Of a stretch of 6,207 nucleotides of DNA, positions 1 to 4,793 are shown in pieces. Position numbers and translations under genes: made by a program. How positions within the stretch are numbered: position 1 is the first letter of the stretch; each line of letters opens with the position of its first letter. The notes beneath the pieces are model-generated. The model was not told the origin of the DNA, searched no databases, and was given only the letters and a program-made list of their open reading frames with translations. Source of the DNA: Oscillospiraceae bacterium (GTDB taxonomy: Bacteria > Bacillota > Clostridia > Saccharofermentanales > Saccharofermentanaceae); assembly GCA_902767145.1 (NCBI GenBank), contig CACXGG010000012.1:1-6207 (forward strand), read 5' to 3'.

Positions 1-54
1 AAAACCTGTTACTTCAACAGTAAATTCGTATTCCTCGTCATACCATTTCTTCAT
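1..54 (-). CDS. N-terminal fragment of a probable TIGR04076 family protein (runs off left edge)
   Basis: Only the first 18 codons are inside the window, reading MKKWYDEEYEFTVEVTGF. The ATG at 52-54 follows a strong ribosome binding site, AGGAGGTG (62-69 on the minus strand), at about 7 bases spacing, so the start is well supported. The site sits between the stop of the upstream acetyltransferase gene (70-72) and this ATG, leaving 15 bases between the two genes, so co-transcription is likely. From memory, this N-terminus resembles small cysteine-rich proteins named TIGR04076 family, whose biochemical role is unknown. The cysteine-rich part lies outside the window, so the family call rests on 18 residues and should be treated as tentative. 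That a gene starts here is much more certain than its identity. Confidence 0.7.
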   Translation of the reverse strand, partial: MKKWYDEEYEFTVEVTGF

Positions 55-69
55 GTCCGGCACCTCCTG

Positions 70-528
70 TTAAGTCAGGGACATTACATAGATCTGGCAG
101 GGATTTTCCTCTCCCCACAGTTCCTTAATTACCTCGAATTCCTTAAATCCGCAGGAAAGATAGAAGCGGTTAGTAATATCATAGTCTTCATACATTCCCA
201 TCTCCACGGTCTTTACCTGCATGAAAGAGTATCCTGCCTCTTTGGCAGTCTTCTTAGCCTCCTGGAACAGGGCTCTGCCGATACCGTTTCTATGGTACTC
301 CTTGAGTACTCCCATGACCGCCAGTTCCACGGTCTCCTTACCAGTCTCCTTAAGACAGAGAAAACCTGCGTACCTGTCATCTTCCTTATCAGCCAGGAAG
401 ATCCAGTCAGCACTGTCACGGATATATCCTTCCCTGCTCTCGTCCACCTCAAACCACTCTCTGAGTGATTCAAGGATCGTTCTTGCTATTGCTCTTTTTG
501 TCTCTTTATCTGTTATCTGTTCAACCAT
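70..528 (-). CDS. GNAT family N-acetyltransferase (152 aa)
   Basis: This is a single-domain GCN5-related acetyltransferase, expected to move an acetyl group from acetyl-CoA to an amine in the cytoplasm. The substrate cannot be read from the sequence. The acetyl-CoA pyrophosphate loop is visible as R-N-G-I-G-R (residues 80-85), after the beta strand VELAVMGVL (67-75). The C-terminal GNAT signature RFYLSCGF (121-128) supplies the usual tyrosine and the Gly-Phe turn. The length is normal for the family and both ends look intact. The ATG at 526-528 is preceded by AGGAGAA (534-540) at good spacing. That site overlaps the last codons of a possible 33-codon ORF upstream, which would give translational coupling. 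Downstream, 15 bases separate it from the probable TIGR04076 gene, so the two probably form one transcript. Confidence 0.9.
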   Translation of the reverse strand: MVEQITDKETKRAIARTILESLREWFEVDESREGYIRDSADWIFLADKEDDRYAGFLCLKETGKETVELAVMGVLKEYHRNGIGRALFQEAKKTAKEAGYSFMQVKTVEMGMYEDYDITNRFYLSCGFKEFEVIKELWGEENPCQIYVMSLT

Positions 529-530
529 CT

Positions 531-632
531 TTATTCTCCTGTTGATTCATCCAGCTGCTCCGAAAGCAGCTTTTTCATGTTTTCCAGCTCTTCCTGCGAA
601 GGGCGGCTCTCATCGGAATACATCTTCTCCAT
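531..632 (-). CDS. Possible 33-aa small ORF or C-terminal remnant upstream of the acetyltransferase gene
   Basis: An in-frame ATG at 630-632 opens 33 codons ending in TAA at 531-533. The peptide starts MEKMYSDESRPSQEELENMK and is acidic and charged, with a likely amphipathic helix in its second half (EELENMKKLLSEQLDE). Its last codons carry the ribosome binding site of the acetyltransferase gene, whose ATG is 2 bases beyond the stop; this is the arrangement of an operon neighbour. Against a real gene, no convincing ribosome binding site precedes the first ATG or the second one at 621-623, and the frame closes with a TGA only three codons upstream. It could be a leader peptide, a small protein, or the tail of a decayed gene. 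I do not recognise the sequence. Confidence 0.3.
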   Translation of the reverse strand: MEKMYSDESRPSQEELENMKKLLSEQLDESTGE

Positions 633-751
633 AGGATACCATCACTCTTATTCCGGACTTTTAGTATATTCCACGACACAAGGCAATAACAGAGGATTTC
701 TTCCAGGATTCAATAACTATCTTTCAGATCCGGCTAAAGTACTTATGTATA
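633..751. other. Short intergenic stretch with no clear gene
   Basis: Between the end of the Crp/Fnr regulator gene and the small ORF there are 119 bases with stops in all minus-strand frames. I see no terminator hairpin with a T-run after the regulator gene. The best promoter-like element for the minus-strand genes to the left is TATACT at 663-668, about 30 bases before the small ORF, but no good -35 hexamer sits 16-18 bases upstream. The plus strand stays open across the stretch, but the peptide is not recognisable. Confidence 0.4.
663..668 (-). promoter_or_regulatory. Weak candidate -10 element (TATACT) for the left-hand acetyltransferase unit
   Basis: TATACT on the minus strand matches five of six bases of the TATAAT consensus and lies upstream of the small ORF and acetyltransferase gene. 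The hexamer 17 bases upstream (TGTTAT) is a poor -35, so this is only a candidate. Read-through from the Crp/Fnr regulator gene is an alternative, because no terminator is visible between them. Confidence 0.2.
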
Positions 752-1360
752 TCATTCCTGCTCAGGAGCCTTCTCTTTCATGGCACTCCTGATCCTGCTC
801 AGAGATTCCGGCGTGATCCCCAGATATGTTGCGATATACCGCAGGGGAACACGTTCGGCCAGTCCGGGATAGCTCTTCCGAAATGACATGTACCTTTCGG
901 TGGCAGTCTCCACCAGGAAACCGTTTTCCCTGTAGATCTTATATCTCATTCCGCCTTCCAGGGCCATGATCCAGAGATCCTTCAGCTGTCCGTCACTATA
1001 GATCAGCTCCTTCATGTCCTTTACGTCAAAGAGCATGACCGTGGTGTCCTCCAGGGCTTCCCAGTTGGCCTGCATCTCATCAAAACCCACCATGCCTGAA
1101 TCGACGCACCAGCTGCCTTCCGTAGCGAAATACTGGGAAATATCGTTTCCGTCCTCATCTACGTAGAAGCTCCTGACCATGCCGCTTAAGACCAGGCCCG
1201 CTGTCATAGCCTTATCTCCGGTCCTGGCCATCATCTCTCCCTTTGAATAGACCTTGAACCTCGAAAAGGATATAGCCTTCTCTATGGCTTCGGCTGGGAT
1301 CGGCATACCAAGACTGTAGGAAAGTTCCTTAAGTTGTTTTATCAGATATATCTTGTCCAT
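752..1360 (-). CDS. Crp/Fnr family transcriptional regulator (202 aa)
   Basis: This is a cytoplasmic DNA-binding regulator of the Crp/Fnr superfamily. Residues about 25-115 form the cyclic-nucleotide-binding-like beta-roll (for example KGEMMARTGD, then GLVLSGMVRSFYVDEDG). A dimerisation helix follows, then a C-terminal winged helix at about 145-195. The recognition segment YLGITPESLSRIR (179-191) contains E185, S188 and R189 in the E-x-x-S-R pattern used by FNR to read TTGA-type half-sites. Only one cysteine (C85) is present, so an FNR-type oxygen-sensing iron-sulfur cluster is unlikely, and the usual cAMP-contact signature is not obvious; the ligand is unknown. The ATG at 1358-1360 has an AGGAT ribosome binding site (1366-1370). 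An FNR-like palindrome about 100 bases upstream suggests autoregulation. The gene stands alone between a strong upstream terminator and the acetyltransferase unit. Confidence 0.92.
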   Translation of the reverse strand: MDKIYLIKQLKELSYSLGMPIPAEAIEKAISFSRFKVYSKGEMMARTGDKAMTAGLVLSGMVRSFYVDEDGNDISQYFATEGSWCVDSGMVGFDEMQANWEALEDTTVMLFDVKDMKELIYSDGQLKDLWIMALEGGMRYKIYRENGFLVETATERYMSFRKSYPGLAERVPLRYIATYLGITPESLSRIRSAMKEKAPEQE

Positions 1361-1431
1361 AAGTTATCCTGCCATCAGTGCAAACATCATATTAAATAAT
1401 AAGAGCAGTCATCTCTATCATCTCCAAGGAG

Positions 1432-1437
1432 AGGATA
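1432..1437 (-). promoter_or_regulatory. Candidate -10 (TATCCT) of an activator-dependent promoter for the Crp/Fnr gene
   Basis: TATCCT matches TATAAT at four of six bases and has no good -35. If transcription starts seven bases below it, at about 1425, the centre of the TTGAC-N4-GTCAA box (1466.5) falls at -41.5, the class II activator position known for Crp/Fnr proteins. The geometry is suggestive, but the hexamer is weak, and the TATAAT at 1473-1478 is a competing reading. Confidence 0.25.
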
Positions 1438-1459
1438 CAGGTCAGGAACGCACCTTGCA

Positions 1460-1473
1460 TTGACCTATGTCAA
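1460..1473. promoter_or_regulatory. FNR-like operator TTGAC-CTAT-GTCAA upstream of the Crp/Fnr gene
   Basis: A perfect 5-4-5 inverted repeat reads TTGACCTATGTCAA. Crp/Fnr superfamily proteins bind 14-base palindromes with this spacing; FNR itself prefers TTGAT-N4-ATCAA. The regulator encoded immediately downstream has an FNR-like E-x-x-S-R recognition helix, which suits TTGA half-sites. It overlaps one base of a TATAAT at 1473-1478, which would fit repression, and sits at -41.5 relative to a weaker TATCCT promoter, which would fit activation. A 5-base-arm palindrome can occur by chance in a window this size, so the support comes from sequence type plus location. Confidence 0.45.
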
Positions 1474-1478
1474 TTATA
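1473..1478 (-). promoter_or_regulatory. Perfect TATAAT -10 candidate adjoining the terminator and operator
   Basis: The minus strand reads TATAAT here, with its -35 region falling inside the stem and T-run of the upstream intrinsic terminator (best hexamer CTGTCC or TGTCCG, both poor). A start near 1466 would lie inside the FNR-like box, so the regulator could block it. This would be the simplest autorepressed promoter for the Crp/Fnr gene, but it lacks a convincing -35. Confidence 0.3.
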
Positions 1479-1481
1479 TAC

Positions 1482-1528
1482 AAAAAAAGAACCCCCGGAC
1501 AGTGACTGTCCGGGGAATCAGTTCTTTT
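1482..1528 (-). terminator. Strong intrinsic terminator of the flavodoxin/MutS-like/membrane-protein operon
   Basis: A 10-base-pair GC-rich stem, CCCCGGACAG (1493-1502) with CTGTCCGGGG (1506-1515), encloses a three-base loop. An outer stem, AAAAGAAC (1485-1492) with GTTCTTTT (1521-1528), extends it across a five-base bulge. On the minus strand the hairpin is followed by seven T residues (1482-1488), the classical Rho-independent form, about 40 bases after the stop of the membrane-protein gene. The plus-strand side has only four T residues, so it may work weakly in the other direction too. Confidence 0.9.
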
Positions 1529-1566
1529 AAACTGTCTTCATGCACTGATGATAAAGTGGATGTATA

Positions 1567-2094
1567 TTACCAGCGTCCCTGGGACAATCTCCTGAAATAA
1601 TTCTTGTTATATTCGGCGTCTCTCGTCTGATAATTACGGCACTGGGGGTCATTTCTCAGAAGGCTGTAGTACTGTCTCTCCCAATAATCGGCCTGACGTG
1701 CATAGTCCTCACGCTTACGTCTTTCCCTCTCTTCCTCCTCCTGCTTCCTGCGCCTTTCTTCCTCCGCCCTCTTATCCTGATATGTATTCACAGGAGCGGA
1801 ATAAGTCTTGGGTGTAGAGGCAGGTTTTGAGAAAAGGAGCGTCTCAAGAAGTCCCGGCTGACGGGGCTGCTGCACCCGGGTCTGTACCGGAGCCTGCACA
1901 GGAGCACTCTTCTGGACAGCCTTATTCTTCTTGCGCCTAAGTGCCCTGAAGATAAAGAAAGAGATTATCGTGACAAGGATAGCCCCGAAGACATAATCGG
2001 GATCGCCGTCATTTATGAGTCCGATAACAGCCACTGATCCTGCTATTGCCATCACCGGAAAGATGATGAGCCATCTGAATATAAATCTAAACAT
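1567..2094 (-). CDS. Hypothetical two-helix membrane protein with charged coiled-coil tail (175 aa)
   Basis: I do not recognise this protein. Two hydrophobic segments, about residues 5-27 and 34-51, are joined by a short acidic loop (NDGDPDY) and followed by a basic stop-transfer stretch (RALRRKKNK, 50-58). This predicts a hairpin in the membrane with the long tail in the cytoplasm. The tail has a Pro/Gln/Val-rich linker (about 60-80), a region dense in Glu, Arg and Lys (108-130) likely to be helical or coiled coil, and an aromatic and Arg-rich C-terminus with Y-Y, N-Y and Y-F pairs (136-175). The ATG at 2092-2094 follows a purine-rich GGGGGAAGG ribosome binding site. It lies 34 bases after the MutS-like gene and directly before a strong terminator, so it is probably the last gene of that operon. 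It could be a membrane anchor or scaffold for its partners, which is inference only. Confidence 0.75.
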   Translation of the reverse strand: MFRFIFRWLIIFPVMAIAGSVAVIGLINDGDPDYVFGAILVTIISFFIFRALRRKKNKAVQKSAPVQAPVQTRVQQPRQPGLLETLLFSKPASTPKTYSAPVNTYQDKRAEEERRRKQEEEERERRKREDYARQADYWERQYYSLLRNDPQCRNYQTRDAEYNKNYFRRLSQGRW

Positions 2095-2119
2095 AAGCCT
2101 TCCCCCTATATAGGCTTAT

Positions 2120-2125
2120 ATTATA
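2120..2125 (-). promoter_or_regulatory. Possible internal promoter -10 (TATAAT) before the membrane-protein gene
   Basis: A perfect TATAAT lies on the minus strand in the 34-base gap after the MutS-like gene, about 25 bases before the membrane-protein ATG. The hexamer 17 bases upstream (TCACCG) is a poor -35. The gap is very AT-rich, so the match may be chance. If real, it would let the last gene be expressed apart from the operon. Confidence 0.22.
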
Positions 2126-2128
2126 TAC

Positions 2129-3841
2129 CTATTTCTTATTCCCGGTGAGCATCTCGTATGTTACGCCATACTTCTCTGCGATATCGGAAGCATAGGATGA
2201 TCCTTCCGGAGGGGCGATGGCCAGCTTGAAGGAGCGCCTGCCGCTGTCGCTCCTGACAATAAGGGACGCTGCCTTCTTCGTAAGCCCTCGTGAGAACCCT
2301 TCAGCATCTGTTGCAAGCTTATGCATATGTGTGTTGTAGATGGTCCTTGCTCCCTTGGTGAGCAGAGCCCTGACTGAATCGCAGGCGATGTAATATCCCT
2401 CTTCAAAAGAAGTGGTAGAAAATGTCTCGTTCATCAGGATAAGGCTGTCAGGCGTGGCACCATCGAAGATCTCCTTAAAGCGGATACACTCTTCACCCAG
2501 ACGGCCGAGATCCATAGTCTTGTCTTCGTCTGCCGGAAAATGTGTATAGATACGGTCAGCAGGAACAAATTCAAATGAATCTGCAGGTACGAAAACACCT
2601 CCCTGAGCCAGTGCGAATAATAACCCCACTGCCTGGGTCGATGTAGTCTTACCGCCTCTGTTGGCACCCGTAAGGATATAGATCGTATGATCATCATCAA
2701 AGTCCAGGTCATTAGTAATGAGATCTTCCGGGCCCGTGAGATTCATTGCCAGCTTAAAGTTATAAAACCCCCTGGCCTTCATGGATCTTTCGTCCTTCGG
2801 GACCGCCTTTGCCTTAGAAAGCTTAAATCCCTTCTTTTCGATGCCTGCCATGAAATCTATAAAGCGGATATAGTAGACGAATTCGGGGATCACATCTGAT
2901 ACTTCTGCTAATGCCGTATCAGCATACTTATCCAGGGTCTTTCTCAGGTTCTTCGCCATTGTATCGAGCATCCTGTTCAGGACAGAGTCAAACTGAGCCG
3001 GCGTATTGCCCAGACCATCACCCCCGGGGATGGATGTCATCGTATTTCCACCGGCCGCACGGACCAGGGGACTTGTTGCCTTCACGGCATCGGTCATGGT
3101 ATCTGTAAAGCTGAACCCTCCCGTCTTTTCCACAAGACGGTAGTGCATATCGCCTTCCCAGTCGTTGCCTTCCCTGATCCTGTCTCCTCCGATCCCGTCT
3201 GCAAAATTGCTTACGATGCCAGACTTTTTAAAGGGTCTGTTATTTACTGAAACGATACCCAGGCTGGTGGCTTCAAGACGGCTGTTAAGGTTCATACCTA
3301 TTGTGACACTCTGGATCTCCGAGGTCTCCACGGTCAGCTTTTCCAGATCTTTCCTGAGCTCGTTAAAGTGTGCATCTGAATAGACCTTATCTATATGATC
3401 CCTGTATTCCCTAAGCCCCTGGGACCTGATCCTCTCATCGCACAGACATTCCCTGAGAGAATCAACGCAGGTTATATAATCGCGGTACTGGTCCAGCCGG
3501 TGCATCAGGAACCACAGTCCCTCCACCTCATCCCTGGACTTTCTCAGAACTCCATACTGCTTATTGAACTCGATCTTTTCAAGAAGTTCCTCCAGCTTCG
3601 CTCTGACATCGGGAAGAACCCTCAGATCTTCGAAGATATCCTGTCTATAGTTAGTTACATCAGGATCAGAAGAAAGACAGGACAGGATATCAGCAAGTAT
3701 GGCCTGCTCTTTGGGCTCGGAAGATACATCCCTTACGATGACATCAAGCCCGAGATCGTGAAAAGTACTATCATCTATCTTCCAGAAACTAACATCTTTT
3801 CCTGCGGGATAAAGAAGACTGAATCTCTTATTACCTGTCAT
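2129..3841 (-). CDS. MutS-related ATPase (MutS core and domain V, no mismatch-recognition domain; 570 aa)
   Basis: The C-terminal third is a MutS/MSH-type ABC ATPase. The Walker A loop is TGANRGGKTT (391-400), where canonical MutS has GPNMGGKST. LAQGGVFVPA (411-420) matches the family's post-Walker segment. The Walker B strand is SLILMNE (466-472), followed by TFSTTSFEEG, equivalent to the canonical IGRGTS signature region. The switch histidines are in NTHMHKLA (503-510). The N-terminal ~340 residues are mostly charged helices and resemble the MutS lever/core region. At 570 aa it is well short of MutS (about 850), has no N-terminal mismatch-binding F-x-E module, and has no C-terminal Smr domain as in MutS2. 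N471 replaces the Walker B aspartate; I recall this in other MutS-like Clostridia proteins, so it may be a subfamily trait. The ATG follows an AGGAGG site, 12 bases after the flavodoxin gene. DNA binding is plausible but unproven. Confidence 0.9.
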   Translation of the reverse strand: MTGNKRFSLLYPAGKDVSFWKIDDSTFHDLGLDVIVRDVSSEPKEQAILADILSCLSSDPDVTNYRQDIFEDLRVLPDVRAKLEELLEKIEFNKQYGVLRKSRDEVEGLWFLMHRLDQYRDYITCVDSLRECLCDERIRSQGLREYRDHIDKVYSDAHFNELRKDLEKLTVETSEIQSVTIGMNLNSRLEATSLGIVSVNNRPFKKSGIVSNFADGIGGDRIREGNDWEGDMHYRLVEKTGGFSFTDTMTDAVKATSPLVRAAGGNTMTSIPGGDGLGNTPAQFDSVLNRMLDTMAKNLRKTLDKYADTALAEVSDVIPEFVYYIRFIDFMAGIEKKGFKLSKAKAVPKDERSMKARGFYNFKLAMNLTGPEDLITNDLDFDDDHTIYILTGANRGGKTTSTQAVGLLFALAQGGVFVPADSFEFVPADRIYTHFPADEDKTMDLGRLGEECIRFKEIFDGATPDSLILMNETFSTTSFEEGYYIACDSVRALLTKGARTIYNTHMHKLATDAEGFSRGLTKKAASLIVRSDSGRRSFKLAIAPPEGSSYASDIAEKYGVTYEMLTGNKK

Positions 3842-3853
3842 ATATCCTCCTTT

Positions 3854-4675
3854 TTATTTATCCATCAGGTCACGGGCACTTATGTACGGGTTATGGTAAC
3901 GTTTTCTCTTCTCAGGCAGGCTGAGCTTTCTAGAGATCATTGTCCCGAGTTCCACATATGCTTCAGGTGTCCTGAACTGTACCGCCTTCACTGGACAATA
4001 GACAACACAGGCATTACATCCGTTACAATCGTGATTCCATTTCGGCCTTCTGTTCTCCATGGTTATATTCTTTGTGGGACAGACCTTTACACATGTTGTG
4101 CATCCGACACAACTGCTGTCGGTGAAAAAGCCCTTGTCATATTCATGCTCGATATTTAGATACGGATCCATCATCTTCGGGAAGAGCTTCCTGGTCAGGA
4201 AAGACATATGCGGATACTTCCTGGTCTTCCCCTTTGCTATCTCCCGGGCTGTCCTGAGCATATTCTTTTCCATAAGAGGTACCATGAGCTTTTCGGGCGG
4301 GAAAGGAGGATATGCGATGCACTGGCTTGCCACACATCTGATGGGGCGGGCATAGCTGAGATGCGCTCCTTTGGAGGAAAGTATGCCCTCCACAGTCTCA
4401 AAAGCTCTTCCATGGACCGCTATATATGTAGCTGCCATAAAGATATAAGCATTAGGATTGACGGAAAGACCTGAGATAAACTCTCTCATCCTTCCCGGTA
4501 TATCCCATTCGTAGACCGGACATACAAAACCGATAACGTCTGCATCCTCAGCACTGTACTCTGAAGGATCGTTTCTCACATTAACGATCACTGTATCCTT
4601 AAGAGTATCTGCGATCACCCTTGCTGTGCGCATGCTGTTTCCGGTTCCGCTGAAGCAGTAGATGACTTTTTTCAT
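3854..4675 (-). CDS. EFR1-family flavodoxin/ferredoxin fusion protein (273 aa)
   Basis: This is a cytoplasmic electron carrier that combines a flavodoxin-like FMN domain with a bacterial two-cluster ferredoxin domain. The FMN phosphate loop is F-S-G-T-G-N-S (8-14), right after the first beta strand (KKVIYC), and the flavodoxin fold continues through VCPVYEWDIP (51-60). Two 4Fe-4S motifs follow: C189-x2-C192-x2-C195-x3-C199-P and C217-x2-C220-x2-C223-x3-C227-P, all eight cysteines present. Length and domain order match EFR1-type proteins common in Clostridia; the redox partner is unknown. The ATG at 4673-4675 has a near-perfect AAAGGAGG site (4681-4688). It heads the operon with the MutS-like ATPase gene, starts from a near-consensus promoter, and is divergent from a TetR-family gene that probably regulates it. 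Confidence 0.93.
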   Translation of the reverse strand: MKKVIYCFSGTGNSMRTARVIADTLKDTVIVNVRNDPSEYSAEDADVIGFVCPVYEWDIPGRMREFISGLSVNPNAYIFMAATYIAVHGRAFETVEGILSSKGAHLSYARPIRCVASQCIAYPPFPPEKLMVPLMEKNMLRTAREIAKGKTRKYPHMSFLTRKLFPKMMDPYLNIEHEYDKGFFTDSSCVGCTTCVKVCPTKNITMENRRPKWNHDCNGCNACVVYCPVKAVQFRTPEAYVELGTMISRKLSLPEKRKRYHNPYISARDLMDK

Positions 4676-4693
4676 TTTTCCCTCCTTTCAAGG

Positions 4694-4709
4694 GGTAACA
4701 CTTGTAACC
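4694..4709. promoter_or_regulatory. Candidate TetR-type operator, imperfect palindrome GGTAACACTTGTAACC
   Basis: Sixteen bases form an imperfect inverted repeat with six of eight base pairs matching. It lies just downstream of the expected start of the flavodoxin transcript (about 4714) and covers the -35 hexamer TTGTAA (4702-4707) of the candidate TetR promoter, so one bound dimer could control both directions. The half-site TGTTACCC, reading outward on the minus strand at 4693-4700, recurs on the plus strand at 4786-4793, right before the TetR start codon. That the TetR protein binds here is inference from position and symmetry. Confidence 0.45.
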
Positions 4710-4730
4710 TCTTCGGAATTATTATAGAAT
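4702..4730 (+). promoter_or_regulatory. Candidate promoter of the TetR-family gene (TTGTAA-N17-TAGAAT)
   Basis: TTGTAA (4702-4707) matches four of six -35 bases and TAGAAT (4725-4730) matches five of six -10 bases, with an ideal 17-base spacer. The start would be near 4737, giving a leader of about 57 bases before the ATG at 4794. Its -10 overlaps the -10 of the opposing flavodoxin promoter (4721-4726), so polymerase could probably occupy only one of them at a time. Confidence 0.4.
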
Positions 4731-4750
4731 CCGTATGCAGCCTGTATCAA
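4721..4750 (-). promoter_or_regulatory. Near-consensus promoter of the flavodoxin/MutS-like operon (TTGATA-N18-TATAAT)
   Basis: On the minus strand a -35 of TTGATA (4745-4750, five of six) and a perfect -10 of TATAAT (4721-4726) are separated by 18 bases. Transcription would begin near 4714, about 38 bases before the flavodoxin ATG. This is the best promoter in the window. Such a strong promoter next to a divergent TetR gene suggests expression is held down by repression rather than needing an activator. Confidence 0.75.
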
Positions 4751-4762
4751 TGGAAAAAGCTA

Positions 4763-4775
4763 ATGTGTCACACAT
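4763..4775. promoter_or_regulatory. Perfect palindrome ATGTGT-C-ACACAT, alternative operator
   Basis: A 6-1-6 perfect inverted repeat lies in the TetR leader, upstream of the flavodoxin -35 (4745-4750). It would suit a regulator dimer, but it shares no sequence with the GGTAAC-type repeats. If bound, it would act on the TetR transcript after its start and lie outside the flavodoxin core promoter. Which of the two elements the TetR protein recognises cannot be decided by reading. Confidence 0.35.
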
Positions 4776-4777
4776 AT

Positions 4778-4782
4778 GGAGG
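4778..4782 (+). promoter_or_regulatory. Ribosome binding site GGAGG that decides the TetR start
   Basis: GGAGG overlaps the first in-frame ATG (4776-4778) and lies 11 bases before the second ATG (4794-4796). The first ATG has no purine-rich site upstream, so the second is the better start, even though the spacing is slightly long. The TGTTACCC half-site fills the spacer. Confidence 0.65.
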
Positions 4783-4793
4783 TTTTGTTACCC

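Noticed and set aside
221..634. 137-codon plus-strand frame across the left acetyltransferase gene
   Set aside because: It is the Ser/Leu-rich antisense shadow of a gene with intact GNAT motifs.
577..792. 71-codon plus-strand frame across the gap after the Crp/Fnr gene
   Set aside because: Part of it reads like plausible protein, but it has no ribosome binding site, overlaps the end of a real gene, matches no family I know, and its length is not surprising by chance.
1468..1473. TTGACA as a -35 element for the Crp/Fnr gene (minus strand)
   Set aside because: No -10-like hexamer lies 16-18 bases downstream (the sequence there is around CGTTCC); the match is better explained as part of the palindrome.
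3395..4159. 254-codon open frame on the plus strand, antisense to the flavodoxin and MutS-like genes
   Set aside because: It lies opposite two genes with clear domain motifs, spans their junction, has no ribosome binding site and reads as composition-driven sequence without recognisable motifs.
4776..4793. Upstream in-frame ATG of the TetR gene adding six residues
   Set aside because: It overlaps the GGAGG site and has no ribosome binding site of its own; the ATG at 4794 is better placed.
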